A DNA stretch of 64,000 bases from Phycisphaerales bacterium (GTDB taxonomy: Bacteria > Planctomycetota > Phycisphaerae > Phycisphaerales > UBA1924), in assembly GCA_947459215.1 (NCBI GenBank), contig CANHCQ010000002.1, forward strand, positions 62,001-126,000, in the 5' to 3' direction. The position numbers and the translations under genes were made by a program. Positions 50,499 through 64,000 of this stretch are shown piece by piece (within the stretch, counting starts at the first letter, position 1; each line of letters begins with the position of its first letter). Under the pieces are notes generated by a model. It had not been told where the DNA came from. It made no database searches and worked only from the letters and a program-made list of their open reading frames with translations.

Positions 50499-50905
50499 CC
50501 GGCCGCGGCATGCCATGGTTGCGTCTGGCCTTCGGGGCCTACGCCCTTCTGCTCTTCACCGGCACCCACTGGCCCAAACTGAATATTCAGGGCCCCGTGC
50601 CCCGCTCCGATCTCTGGGTCCACCTCATCGCCTTCGGCTCCTGGTCCGCGCTCGTCACGCTCTGCGCGTTCTTCGGCCCGTGGCACACCCGCCGCAATCT
50701 GCTGCTGAGTTGGACCCTCGCCCTCGGCTACGCCTGCATCGACGAAGGCCTGCAGGGCATCCCCGCCCTGGGACGCACCTGCGCGTGGGACGATCTGGCC
50801 TTCAACTGGCTCGGCATCACCATTGCGTCCACGGTGCTCGCTCTCCTAGCACGCACGCTCTCGCGTTCGCAGCCATTGCCGGAGAGCCCCAGCAATGGCC
50901 GATGA
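50495..50905 (+). CDS. VanZ-like membrane protein
   Basis: 136 aa; ATG 50495 overlaps the parA stop (ATGA). Three to four hydrophobic segments: LAFGAYALLLFTGTHWPKL, LWVHLIAFGSWSALVTLCAF, LLSWTLALGYACIDEGLQG and LGITIASTVLALLARTL. The central Y-x-x-x-D-E-x-x-Q-G and D-D-L-x-x-N motifs are those of the VanZ-like family, membrane proteins of unclear function, some linked to glycopeptide or cell-wall traits. It overlaps the start of murJ. Confidence 0.85.
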   Translation: MTGRGMPWLRLAFGAYALLLFTGTHWPKLNIQGPVPRSDLWVHLIAFGSWSALVTLCAFFGPWHTRRNLLLSWTLALGYACIDEGLQGIPALGRTCAWDDLAFNWLGITIASTVLALLARTLSRSQPLPESPSNGR

Positions 50906-52583
50906 TTCCCGCGTGAACGCGGCGTCTGCTTCCAACCCATCGCCTCCAACCAGCGGCGCCAGCACCGACCACGCCTTCGGAGGCGTCCTCGCCGCCGCCA
51001 TCCGCGTCGTCGCAAGCTTCACCCTCCTCTCCCGCTTCACCGGCCTCGCCCGTGACTTGCTCACCGCGCGTCTCTTCGGCGACACCGCCGTCGGCTCGGC
51101 GTTCAACGCCGCGTTCCAGATCCCCAACGTCTTCCGCCGCCTCTTCGGCGAAGGCGCCCTCTCCGCCGCGTTCCTTCCCGAGTACACCACACTCAAGCGC
51201 GAAGCCTCCGACGCGGCGAACCAGCTCGCCTCGCTCGTGCTCCGCCTGCTCACCCTCGTCACCGGCGGCATCGTCCTCGTCGTCGAGCTTGGTCTCCTCG
51301 TCGCTCTGCTGCTCAACCTCGATCATCCCGAGCGAGCGCTGTCGCTCAAGCTCATGATGCTCATGCTTCCCATGATGCCCATGGTCTGCACCACGGCCAT
51401 CCTCGGCGGCATGCTCCAGAGCCACGGCCGCTTCGGCCCCTCCGCCGCCGCGCCTGTCATCCTGAACCTCGTCATGATCGCCGCCGCCGCCATCCCCTGG
51501 TTCGCGCCCGGCGTCACAAAAGAACAAGCCTCGTATCTCGTCGGCATCGGCGCCGTGCTCGCCAGCATCCTCCAGATCGTCTGGTCGCTCCACGCGCTCC
51601 GCGGCAAGGTCCGCTGGACCCGCCTCACGTCTGATGCCCGCGACTCCAGCAAACGCGTCCTCTCTCGCTTCCTGCCCGTGGTCGTCGGCCTCGGCACGCT
51701 CCAGCTCAATACCTGGATCGACACCCTCATCGCCATGTGGCCGATCTGGATCGGCACGACCATGTTCGGTTTCGCGCTCACACTCGACGAATCCTCCAAC
51801 TCCATCCTCTCCTACACCTCGCGTCTCTATCAGTTCCCCCTCGGCGTCTTCGGCATCGCCGTCGCCACCGCCGTCTTCCCGCTCCTCAGCCGCACCGCCA
51901 AGGACGGCACCGCGTTCGAAGACGTTCTGAAACGCGGCATCCGTCTCTCGCTCTTCATCGGAATCCCCGCTAGCGTCGGTCTGGTGCTGGTGCGAGAGGA
52001 TCTCGTCCGCACCATGTTCGGCACGTTCTCCGCGGAGGGTCTCTCCCGCTCCGCTCTTGTCGTTGCGTGCTACGCACCGGCGGTCTGGGCCTATTCACTC
52101 AACCACGTGCTGACCCGTGCGTTCTACGCCAGGGGCGACACCAAGACCCCGATGCACATCGCCGTCGCGATGGTCGCGATCAATCTCGCCCTGAACCTCA
52201 CCCTCATCTGGTGGCTCCGCGAAGCCGGCCTCGCGCTCGCCACTGGTATCTGCGCCGTGCTCCAGGCTTTCGCGGTGGCGTACGTCGCGACCCGCAAGCT
52301 CAACGTCCACATCCTCGACCGGCCCCTCGTCACCGGAATCGTCAAAATCTGCTTCGTCGCCGCCGTCATGGGCGCGTGTGTCGCGGCATCCAACTGGCTC
52401 TTCACATCCCAGGGCCTCGTCAACGGCCATTGGTGGAGCCACTTCCTCCGCCTTCTCTGCGCCACCGCCGTCGGCATGTTCAGCTACGCCGCCGCGGCCT
52501 ACATCATCCGCGCCGCCGAACTCCGCTGGCTCCTCCAACGCGGCCCCAAGGGCGCCAGCGCCGAGGAAATGGTCCTCGACTAA
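50895..52583 (+). CDS. murJ: Lipid II flippase MurJ
   Basis: 562 aa, about 14 transmembrane segments. Early block VVASFTLLSRFTGLARDLLT, LFGDTAVGSAFNAAFQIPNV, RRLFGEGALSAAFLPEYTTL is the MurJ opening with conserved Arg; later LYQFPLGVFGIAVATAVFPL and RAFYARGDTKTPMHIA complete it. It flips lipid II across the inner membrane for peptidoglycan. Its start lies 11 bases inside the vanZ-like gene, consistent with one transcript parA-vanZ-murJ. Confidence 0.95.
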   Translation: MADDSRVNAASASNPSPPTSGASTDHAFGGVLAAAIRVVASFTLLSRFTGLARDLLTARLFGDTAVGSAFNAAFQIPNVFRRLFGEGALSAAFLPEYTTLKREASDAANQLASLVLRLLTLVTGGIVLVVELGLLVALLLNLDHPERALSLKLMMLMLPMMPMVCTTAILGGMLQSHGRFGPSAAAPVILNLVMIAAAAIPWFAPGVTKEQASYLVGIGAVLASILQIVWSLHALRGKVRWTRLTSDARDSSKRVLSRFLPVVVGLGTLQLNTWIDTLIAMWPIWIGTTMFGFALTLDESSNSILSYTSRLYQFPLGVFGIAVATAVFPLLSRTAKDGTAFEDVLKRGIRLSLFIGIPASVGLVLVREDLVRTMFGTFSAEGLSRSALVVACYAPAVWAYSLNHVLTRAFYARGDTKTPMHIAVAMVAINLALNLTLIWWLREAGLALATGICAVLQAFAVAYVATRKLNVHILDRPLVTGIVKICFVAAVMGACVAASNWLFTSQGLVNGHWWSHFLRLLCATAVGMFSYAAAAYIIRAAELRWLLQRGPKGASAEEMVLD

Positions 52584-52590
52584 CGCGCCG

Positions 52591-52700
52591 CCCCGCCCCG
52601 CACAGCGGGGCGGGGTGGTCGAGCGCCGCGAGACCGGGGAGGGGGTTTCAGCCGACGTATCGCACAAGATCGATCCTGACTCGTTCGCCACGCCTGACTC
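52591..52700. repeat. Dispersed repeat C, copy 2, with terminator-like hairpin after murJ
   Basis: Perfect 10-bp stem CCCCGCCCCG / CGGGGCGGGG (52591-52615), loop CACAG, then TGGTCGAGCGCCGCGAGACC and GGGAGGGGG, matching 47763-47870 over about 45 bp and more loosely beyond. The hairpin lacks a T-run but is placed as the murJ terminator. Confidence 0.65.
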
Positions 52701-52773
52701 GAACGACCAGCGCTGTGTCGACTGCCCGACTCGCCCGCTCGCGTCCGCGCGACGCTCACCTCCATCAACTTGG

Positions 52774-52779
52774 TATGAT
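52774..52779 (+). promoter_or_regulatory. Extended -10 TGG-TATGAT for the entericidin-like gene
   Basis: TATGAT preceded by TG at -14/-15; about 63 bases before the ATG at 52843. Confidence 0.4.
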
Positions 52780-52842
52780 CCCGCACCGGCGGTCGGAGAC
52801 CCGCCGCAACCTTGTTTCACTCTTTGGTTGGAGACCAACGTC

Positions 52843-53058
52843 ATGAAGAAGATCAGCCACAAGAATCGCGCCCGCCTCGTCATCGCCGCCCTCGTCGCTG
52901 TCGCCCCGCTCGCGCTCACCGCCTGCAACACCGTCAGCGGCGTCGGCGAAGACCTCCAGGAAACCAGCGACAACACCAAGAAGGTCTTCACCCCCAAGAG
53001 CACCTCCGACGCCGGCTCCAAGAGCTCCACGAGCAACGACACCACGGCCAGCCGCTGA
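52843..53058 (+). CDS. Entericidin-like small lipoprotein
   Basis: 71 aa. Signal peptide with lipobox L-T-A-C (Cys28): RLVIAALVAVAPLALTACN, followed by TVSGVGEDLQETSDNTKK, the N-T-V-x-G-x-G-x-D motif of entericidin EcnA/EcnB. The tail is Ser/Thr/Lys-rich and low complexity. These lipoproteins are small membrane-associated proteins with a proposed toxin/antidote role in E. coli; only one member is present here. A GGAG lies nine bases before the ATG inside a small hairpin (TTGGT/ACCAA). Confidence 0.8.
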   Translation: MKKISHKNRARLVIAALVAVAPLALTACNTVSGVGEDLQETSDNTKKVFTPKSTSDAGSKSSTSNDTTASR

Positions 53059-53204
53059 GCCTTGTGTCGCGGGCGCGGCGCGTCGCAACCCAGCGTGCAG
53101 AATCGCCAGCAGGGCTGCGAGCCGGGGCGTCCTCGCTCCGGCACCGTCGTCGCCGCAACCCGGCGCGGCAATCGCCCCACCAACCCAGCGCCTCGCCACG
53201 CTCC

Positions 53205-53228
53205 CGTCTCTGTGTCTCTGCGTCTCTG
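53205..53228. repeat. Octamer array (CGTCTCTG type) before the SDR gene
   Basis: CGTCTCTG, TGTCTCTG, CGTCTCTG, then TGGTGAAC. Ends 24 bases before ATG 53253. Confidence 0.75.
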
Positions 53229-53252
53229 TGGTGAACGCCTTCCCCGCTCCGC

Positions 53253-54089
53253 ATGAGCATCAACCTCTCCGGCCGAACCATTGCGATCACCGGCGCCAGC
53301 TCCGGCATCGGCCGCGCCACCGCCATCGCCTGTGCCAACGCCGGCATGAACGTCATCGTCGCCGCACGCCGCGAGGACGAACTCAATCGCGTTGTCGAGG
53401 ACATCCGCGCCGCCGGCGGCCGCGCCGCCTACGTCGTGATGGACGTCTCCAATCCCCACGACAACGCCCGGCTCATCGAGGCCGCCCTCGATCACTTCGG
53501 CTCCATCTACAGCGTCTTCGCCAACGCCGGCTACGGCCTCGAACGCGCCGTCCTCTCCTACACCCAAGCCGAACTCGACGACATCTTCCGCGTCAACTTC
53601 TGGGCCAGCCTCGAACTCTCACGACTCGCTGCGGAACGCTTCCTCAAGCAGGAACCCGTGAACGGCGGCAAGCGCGGCCATATCCTCGTCTGCTCTAGTT
53701 GCGTCAGCAAGATCGGCCTGCCCAACTACGCCGCGTACTCCGCCAGCAAGTCGCTCCAGGACCACTTCGCCCGCGCCATGCGCATCGAACTCGCCGACAA
53801 GAGCGTCGCCGTCTCCAGCGTCCACCCCATCGGCACCAAGACCGAGTTCTTCGACACCGCCAAGCGCCTCTCCGGCGGCAAGCGCATCAGCATCCAGACC
53901 CCTGAACGCTTCAAGCAGCCCGCCGAAACCGTCGCCGACGCCATCGTCCGCTGCCTCCGCAAACCCAAGGGCGAAGTCTGGACCAGCTTCCCCATGCGTG
54001 CCATGCTCGCGCTTGCCACCCTGGCCCCGTCCTTCGCCGATTGGATGCTCCTGCGACGCCAGCGCCAGCTCAACAACCCGCAAGCCTGA
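53253..54089 (+). CDS. Short-chain dehydrogenase/reductase
   Basis: 278 aa. TGASSGIGRATAIA (NAD(P) binding), ANAGYGLERAVLSY, active-site Ser in ILVCSSCVSKIGL and YAAYSASKSLQDHFARAM (Tyr-x-x-x-Lys), then SVHPIGTKTEFFDTAKR. Classical SDR; ARREDEL after the second strand favours NADP. A C-terminal hydrophobic stretch (MRAMLALATLAPSFADWMLL) may contact the membrane. Substrate unknown. No ribosome-binding site is visible; an octamer array precedes the start. Confidence 0.92.
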   Translation: MSINLSGRTIAITGASSGIGRATAIACANAGMNVIVAARREDELNRVVEDIRAAGGRAAYVVMDVSNPHDNARLIEAALDHFGSIYSVFANAGYGLERAVLSYTQAELDDIFRVNFWASLELSRLAAERFLKQEPVNGGKRGHILVCSSCVSKIGLPNYAAYSASKSLQDHFARAMRIELADKSVAVSSVHPIGTKTEFFDTAKRLSGGKRISIQTPERFKQPAETVADAIVRCLRKPKGEVWTSFPMRAMLALATLAPSFADWMLLRRQRQLNNPQA

Positions 54090-54339
54090 GCGCGGGGGGC
54101 CGCACGAGCCCACCAGGCCCAGCGCGCCCAAAGGTCCGCTAGAATCGTCGTCCGTTCGGGTATCCACGTGCATCTTCCGCCATCAAACGCCGAACAGATA
54201 GAAGGATGACCGGGTACATGCCTCGGTCGCCGATGATCTCCAAAGCACCACGGCGTTGCCGTGCTCGTTTGCAATGCTCGCTGAATGCTCTTGCAGTGCT
54301 TCCAACTGTTTTCACATGGGGCTCGGCCCCAGGGGTCCG

Positions 54340-56484
<2,145 letters not shown>

Positions 56485-56502
56485 TCCCGCGCGACGCCGT
56501 CC

Positions 56503-56536
56503 AAAACAAAACGCCAGCCCTGCGGCTGGCGTTTTT
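56503..56536. terminator. Terminator shared by ftsH and the convergent M28 peptidase gene
   Basis: ACGCCAGCC ctgc GGCTGGCGT followed by TTTT; the A-rich AAAACAAA before it gives a T-run on the other strand too. Confidence 0.85.
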
Positions 56537-56591
56537 CATTGCTCGGGTTCAGCTGCCGAGCCGCTCCGGGCTCGGCCGTGGAATCGTGCGA

Positions 56592-58589
56592 TCACCGCGC
56601 CCCGCCCCGCGCCTCCAGCGTCACGTTGATGTCCATTTCCTTCCCATCCCGCATCACCGTCACCTTCACCACGTCGCCCGGCTTGCCCGCGCTGAAGTAC
56701 GGCATCCACTCTTCCACACTCGCGATCCGGCTGTCGTTCCAGCGCACCATCAGGTCGTTCTTCTTCAGCCCCGCCTTCGCCGCCGGCGTGTCCGGCAGCA
56801 CCTCGCCCACCAGCACCCCCTTGTCCTCGCCCGAGTAATCACCCGGCGCGATGCCGAAACGCACGCGCCCGCGCCCCGCCGCCGGCTGGTCGTTGGTTGC
56901 CGCGCTCACGCCGCCGCCGGAGACAAACTTGAACGCCTCCGGACGCACCGCCGCGTCATGCACGATCCGCCGCGTCATGTCCGCCACCCTCGCCGCACCC
57001 TCGTAGTTGATCTTCTCCGCGGTGTCCGTCGGCCGGTGATAGTCCGGGTGCATCCCCGAGAACGTGAACAGCACCGGCACGTTCGCCGCGTAGAAGCTCG
57101 CGTGGTCGCTCGGGCCCATCCCGCCCTGCTTGGGCGCAATCTTCAGGCCCGACGACTCAAAGTACGGGTTCAGCCAATCCGCCAGCCCCTCCGCCGTTCC
57201 GACGCCGCCGGCCTCAAGCGGCTTCTCGCCGAGCCGCCCGATCATGTCCATGTTGATCATGTAATCGTGCTGCCCGATCGGCGCGATCGGGTGTTGCGTG
57301 TAGTACCGCGACCCATTCAGCCCGCTCTCCTCCGCCGAAAACGCAAGGAACAGCACGCTCCGCCTCGGCATATCCGCCGGCAGCTTCGCGAACTCCTCCG
57401 CCAGCTTCGCCGCGTTCATGATCAACCCCGACGTACCGCTCGCGTTGTCGTCCGCGCCGTGGAAGATCTGCCCGCGATCGCTCGGGAACCGCACGCCCAC
57501 CAGCCCCGTCCCCAGGTGGTCGTAGTGCGCTCCCAGCACGATGTACCGGTCCTTCAACTCGCCCACGCCCGGCAGCACCGCGCCCACATTGTCCGTCCGC
57601 GGCCGCAGCTTGCCGACCTTGGCCCCAAGCGTCACCGTCGCCTTCGGCATCTCGACGATCACGCCCTCTTTGTCCACCAGCTTCCGCAGCTCCAGCAGCG
57701 TCCGCCCCTGCGGGTCCGCGGCCTTCACCAGCGCCTCCGCCGCTTCGGTGGACATCATCACCACCGGCACTTCATACGGCTCCCGCGACGTCACGCTGTT
57801 CACGTCCTCCAGCTTGCCCATCCGATCGTCTTTCGCACCCGACGGGTTCACAAGGATCACGCCCTTGGCTCCGCGTCGGATCGCCGAACCGATCTTCGGT
57901 TCCAGCCCCGCCGCGAATGACCAGCCTTCCTTCGCCCATCGCGACGTGCCCTCCTCGTTCATGGGCTCAAACCGCAGCACGATCACGATCTTGCCGTCCA
58001 CGTTCGGGCCGTTCTCGCCGCCGTCGGGATAGCTCGTGTACCCGTCGTCCGCCATCGTGATGCCGTAGCCCGCAAATGCCAGCGGTGCCGTCGCATCCGC
58101 GCTGCCCGACAAGCCGAGCACGTTGAAGTCCTTCCCCGCCTCGAGCTGCACCTCCGTGCCGTCGATCGCGTACGTCGCCACCTGCTTCTCGGCCACGTTC
58201 TTCGCCGGTGCATCAAACGCCTGCCGATACGTCTTCTTCGTCTGGTCCTCAGCGTCCGCGAATGCCGGCACCATGCCGTACTTCGACAACTGCTCGAAGT
58301 GAATCTGCAAATAGTCCGCGGCGAGCTTCGATCCCTTCGTACCCGGGTAACGGCCCTCGTACTCCGCGCCCGACAGCGTCCCGATGTGCTTCTTCAGGAC
58401 CTCTTGGTCCGCAGCCAACTGCTCCGCGCTCGCCGGAGGGGTCACTACCCGGTTCGTCGCCGCCACCGCGACCGCCGGAGCCGGAGCCGGAGCCGGGGCC
58501 GGCGTGTCGCCCGCCCATCCCATCGCGCCACCCGCCATCGCCACCATGACCGCGATCACCGAAACACGCACCAGAGCAGGGCTCGACAT
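56592..58589 (-). CDS. Secreted M28 family zinc aminopeptidase with PA and PDZ domains
   Basis: 665 aa. ATG 58589 has AAGGAG five bases upstream. Signal peptide [19 protein letters not shown], then a Pro/Ala linker. A protease-associated insert ([27 protein letters not shown]) precedes the M28 catalytic core: [10 protein letters not shown] (His-x-Asp), [13 protein letters not shown] (bridging Asp), [11 protein letters not shown] (Glu-Glu), [10 protein letters not shown] and [11 protein letters not shown] (last His). A C-terminal PDZ domain ([32 protein letters not shown]) ends it. It should release N-terminal amino acids from peptides outside the inner membrane. Confidence 0.93.
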   Translation of the reverse strand: MSSPALVRVSVIAVMVAMAGGAMGWAGDTPAPAPAPAPAVAVAATNRVVTPPASAEQLAADQEVLKKHIGTLSGAEYEGRYPGTKGSKLAADYLQIHFEQLSKYGMVPAFADAEDQTKKTYRQAFDAPAKNVAEKQVATYAIDGTEVQLEAGKDFNVLGLSGSADATAPLAFAGYGITMADDGYTSYPDGGENGPNVDGKIVIVLRFEPMNEEGTSRWAKEGWSFAAGLEPKIGSAIRRGAKGVILVNPSGAKDDRMGKLEDVNSVTSREPYEVPVVMMSTEAAEALVKAADPQGRTLLELRKLVDKEGVIVEMPKATVTLGAKVGKLRPRTDNVGAVLPGVGELKDRYIVLGAHYDHLGTGLVGVRFPSDRGQIFHGADDNASGTSGLIMNAAKLAEEFAKLPADMPRRSVLFLAFSAEESGLNGSRYYTQHPIAPIGQHDYMINMDMIGRLGEKPLEAGGVGTAEGLADWLNPYFESSGLKIAPKQGGMGPSDHASFYAANVPVLFTFSGMHPDYHRPTDTAEKINYEGAARVADMTRRIVHDAAVRPEAFKFVSGGGVSAATNDQPAAGRGRVRFGIAPGDYSGEDKGVLVGEVLPDTPAAKAGLKKNDLMVRWNDSRIASVEEWMPYFSAGKPGDVVKVTVMRDGKEMDINVTLEARGGAR

Positions 58590-58882
58590 CGAATCTCCTT
58601 CGCGCAGGTTCATTCTCGCCGCACCAGATCCGGCACGACCCGCCACAGGATACCGGACGCAGCCACCGGCGCCGCGGCCGTTTCCGCGATTCCCGGGAGT
58701 CACGCGGCACGTCCCTTCAGACGAAAAACCACCTGCCACGAACCTACTATCGCTCATCCGACGGGACGCGATCCGCGAACACGCCCGCAGAGCCTTTCCG
58801 CTCTCGGCCGCGTTGTCCAAGACCCGCCCGCCGGCCACGCCCGCCGCCCCACACCAGCACCCGCTTCCTTCCGGAGCCCCGC

Positions 58883-61837
<2,955 letters not shown>

Positions 61838-61861
61838 TTCGCGGCGGCGCGAGCGATCGGG

Positions 61862-61867
61862 TACAAC
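61862..61867 (+). promoter_or_regulatory. Possible -10 (TACAAC), leaderless GT41 gene
   Basis: TACAAC ends 6 nt before ATG 61874; last base deviates from T. Confidence 0.3.
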
Positions 61868-61873
61868 AGACCC

Positions 61874-63652
61874 ATGTCCGACATCATCGTCGCCCAGGCT
61901 TACGAACACCTCCGCGCTAAGCGCTACGACCAGGCGCTCGCGCTGGTGCGCCGCGGCTTGGAGAAGGACACCAACAACCTCAAGCTCCTCGACGCCTACA
62001 CGCAGATCGCGATGCAGGCCGGCAAGCACGACATCGCCCTCTTCGCCCTCGAACAGGCCGGTCGATCCATGCCCTGGAACGCCCGCATCCACATGCTCAG
62101 GGGCGAGATCGAGCTCCGCCGCGACCGCTTCGCCGCCTCCGAGGCCCACTTCCGCAAAGCCTTCGAGATCGACCCCGTCAACCCAAGTCACGGCCGCTGC
62201 GTTTGCATCGCCATGTACCGCGACGATCGCGCCGACGAAGCCATCGCCTTCGCACGCCATCTCTTCGCCACCCGCCCGCCCGACGACGAGCTCCTCGCCC
62301 TCTACGCCAGTCTCTGCGATCTCACCGGCGACCTTGACGAGATGATCCGCATCCTCAAGGAAGAACTCCGCCGCAAGCCCAGCGACCTTACCTGCCTCCA
62401 GGGTCTGCTCATCCCCCTCGCGCGCGTCCACGGCATGGACCCCCGCGAGGTCTTCAACCAGCACCTCCGCGTCTCCAACGTCCTCTCCTCCATGATCGAG
62501 GACAAACGCGAGCCTCACGCCAACGTCCCCGATCCCGACCGCCCGCTCCGCGTCGCCTACTGCTCCCAGGACTTTCGCAACCGCTCCGCCGGCCACTTCA
62601 TCGAGCCGATCATCCAGCACCACGACAAGTCCAACTTCCACGTCACCCTCTACCACAACATCATCAGCGAGGACGAACTCACCGCCCGCCTCCGCTCGCA
62701 CGCCCAGGTGTACCGCCCCGTCAACAAGCTTGACGACAAACAGATGGTCGAGCAGATCAAGAAGGACGCTATCGACATCCTCGTCGATCTCAGCGGCCAC
62801 ACCGGCTCGGGCCGCATCGTCCCCTTCGTCGTCAAGCCCGCGCCCATCCAGTACACCTACATGGGCTACCCCAACACGACCGGGATGCCGCAGATCGACT
62901 ACCGCGTCGTCGACTGGTTCACTGACCCCGCCGGCTCCGAACACCTCGCCACCGAAAACCTCGTCCGCATGGACGGCAGCTTCCTCTGCTACACGCCGCC
63001 GCACCACGCCGGCCCCGTGAAGCCCGCGCCGCAACGCGACAACAACTTCATCACGTTCGGCTCGTTCAACACGCTCACCAAGGTCAGCCGACACGTCGTC
63101 GATGTCTGGGCCAAGATCCTCCACGCCGTCCCCGATTCGCGACTGCTGCTCAAGGCCCTCGCCTTCTCCAGCCCCGGCACCCGCGAACGCTTCACCAAGC
63201 ACCTCGAATCACTCGGCATCACCCGCGATCGCATCACCCTCCTCGCTGAAACCAAGGGCAAAGCCGAACACCTCGACACCTATTCCAGAATCGACATCGC
63301 CCTCGACCCGTGGCCCTACAACGGCACAACCACCACGGTCGAAGCCATGTACATGGGCGTCCCCGTCATCACCATCGCCGGCAACAGCCACGTCTCCCGC
63401 GTCGGCGTCAGCCTCCTCAACAATCTCGGCACGGCCGAACTCATCGCCAAGGACGAAGCCGATTACATCGACATCGCTGTCCGCCTTGCCGCCGATCAAC
63501 CCAAGCGCCTCGCCCTCCGCGACAACCTCCGCACCATGGTCGAGCGCAGCGTTCTCTGTGATCACGTCGGTTTCACCCGTCGACTCGAAGCCCACTACCG
63601 CCAATCCTGGCGCCAATGGTGCGAGAAGAAGAAAGCCGACCCCTCGCTCTAA
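61874..63652 (+). CDS. TPR-containing GT41 (O-GlcNAc transferase/SPINDLY-like) glycosyltransferase
   Basis: 592 aa. Residues 1-190 are TPR repeats (YDQALALVRRGLEKDTNNLK, ALFALEQAGRSMPWNARIHM). The rest is a GT41 catalytic region: VAYCSQDFRNRSAGHFIEPI (His in the first lobe), DILVDLSGHTGSGRIVPFVV, PAPIQYTYMGYPNTTGM, ITFGSFNTLTKVS, DIALDPWPYNGTTTTVEAMY (sugar-nucleotide site) and MGVPVITIAGNSHVSRVGVS. It would add GlcNAc or fucose to Ser/Thr of proteins or to flagellin-like substrates. The short TPR part fits bacterial members. Confidence 0.92.
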   Translation: MSDIIVAQAYEHLRAKRYDQALALVRRGLEKDTNNLKLLDAYTQIAMQAGKHDIALFALEQAGRSMPWNARIHMLRGEIELRRDRFAASEAHFRKAFEIDPVNPSHGRCVCIAMYRDDRADEAIAFARHLFATRPPDDELLALYASLCDLTGDLDEMIRILKEELRRKPSDLTCLQGLLIPLARVHGMDPREVFNQHLRVSNVLSSMIEDKREPHANVPDPDRPLRVAYCSQDFRNRSAGHFIEPIIQHHDKSNFHVTLYHNIISEDELTARLRSHAQVYRPVNKLDDKQMVEQIKKDAIDILVDLSGHTGSGRIVPFVVKPAPIQYTYMGYPNTTGMPQIDYRVVDWFTDPAGSEHLATENLVRMDGSFLCYTPPHHAGPVKPAPQRDNNFITFGSFNTLTKVSRHVVDVWAKILHAVPDSRLLLKALAFSSPGTRERFTKHLESLGITRDRITLLAETKGKAEHLDTYSRIDIALDPWPYNGTTTTVEAMYMGVPVITIAGNSHVSRVGVSLLNNLGTAELIAKDEADYIDIAVRLAADQPKRLALRDNLRTMVERSVLCDHVGFTRRLEAHYRQSWRQWCEKKKADPSL

Positions 63653-63674
63653 CCCAGCAGCACCGGCTTTCACA

Positions 63675-63704
63675 ACACGTCCGCACACGTCCGCACACGT
63701 CCAC
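63675..63704. repeat. Decamer repeat (ACACGTCCGC)
   Basis: Three copies in a row (last one ...CCAC), after the GT41 stop. Confidence 0.8.
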
Positions 63705-63715
63705 ATCACGGGTGC

Positions 63716-63747
63716 CACTGCCGAAACTGCTCGGAGGTTCGGCAGTG
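63716..63747. terminator. Hairpin between convergent GT41 and tlyA-like genes
   Basis: CACTGCCGAA / TTCGGCAGTG, perfect 10-bp stem, 12-nt loop, no T-run. Position between two convergent 3' ends suggests a shared transcription stop. Confidence 0.5.
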
Positions 63748-63771
63748 TGAACGCGTCCATCAACGCCACTC

Positions 63772-64000
63772 TCAACCCCGCTCCACCAAAGCCAACCACT
63801 CCACATTCCCCGTCCCCGTCGTCTTCGCGCCTGCCTTCGCACCACCGAGAATCGGTGACTCCGTCGTCGCAGTCACCTTCGCGCCGAGCGCCTCGATCTC
63901 CCCGATCACGCGCCGCACGATCGCCTCGCTCTCCTCCCGCGACAGCACCACCTCTCCGTGCCGCGCCCGCTCCTCCCGCTCATAGTGGGGCTTGATCAGC
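63772..64000 (-). CDS. TlyA-like rRNA methyltransferase / FtsJ-type, C-terminal fragment
   Basis: Only the last 75 residues are in the window; the gene enters from the right edge and ends with TGA at 63772-63774. LIKPHYEREERARHGEVV corresponds to the end of the methyltransferase domain (the usual V-K-P-Q-F-E-x-G), and SPILGGAKAGAKTTGTGNVE then WLALVERG to the conserved S-P-I-x-G...G-N-x-E end. TlyA family proteins methylate 16S and 23S rRNA riboses. The Phe and Gln of the motif are replaced (H-Y), so the branch is divergent. Confidence 0.8.
   Translation of the reverse strand, partial: LIKPHYEREERARHGEVVLSREESEAIVRRVIGEIEALGAKVTATTESPILGGAKAGAKTTGTGNVEWLALVERG

Overview
High-GC bacterial chromosome, most likely a Phycisphaerales-type planctomycete (phylum Planctomycetota). 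This is inferred from: (1) secreted proteins ending in paired dockerin-like D-x-N-x-D-G repeats with a terminal Cys-Pro; (2) fibro-slime, LamG and choice-of-anchor L surface proteins; (3) outer-membrane assembly genes (bamD, lptE, DUF481, a LolA-like protein) together with murJ; (4) small zinc-ribbon membrane proteins; (5) very GC-rich third codon positions. No phage, insertion sequence, CRISPR array, rRNA or convincing tRNA was seen.

Layout: 1-2933, end of a SNF2 helicase and its SWIM partner, separated by a lower-GC patch of unknown genes. 3111-6881, a Fur-like regulator divergent from a two-gene membrane unit (GT-C-like glycosyltransferase, lipid-flippase-like protein). 7076-13298, surface and envelope proteins. 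13241-17876, ruvX, mannose-1-phosphate guanylyltransferase, small asparaginase, rplU, CDF metal transporter, DUF2306. 17889-22726, a leftward run of a dockerin protein, a hypothetical, a zinc-ribbon protein, an aquaporin and NAD synthase. 22811-28525, conserved hypotheticals, a class V aminotransferase, two zinc-ribbon membrane proteins, a fibro-slime protein, DUF486. 28683-33908, DASS transporter, HtrA protease and queC-queE-queD. 34012-39118, PPK2, PilZ, MotA/MotB and glmS. 39367-47752, a broken LamG protein, antiporter, DUF1275-STAS fusion, DUF481 and carB. 47898-52583, bamD-lptE, parA, vanZ-like, murJ. 52843-64000, entericidin-like lipoprotein, SDR, ftsH, M28 peptidase, gcvP, GT41 transferase and the end of a TlyA-like methyltransferase.

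Three patterns cut across the genes. First, many intergenic spaces, and three coding sequences, carry short phased arrays of 7- or 8-bp units, several arranged as inverted pairs that would fold into long hairpins. Second, about a quarter of the genes have a TAnnnT hexamer ending only 5-8 nt before the start codon and no Shine-Dalgarno sequence, the signature of leaderless transcription. Third, three lineage-specific surface or membrane genes are interrupted by in-frame TGA codons and a fourth by a one-base frameshift, although TGA is a normal stop in the housekeeping genes here.
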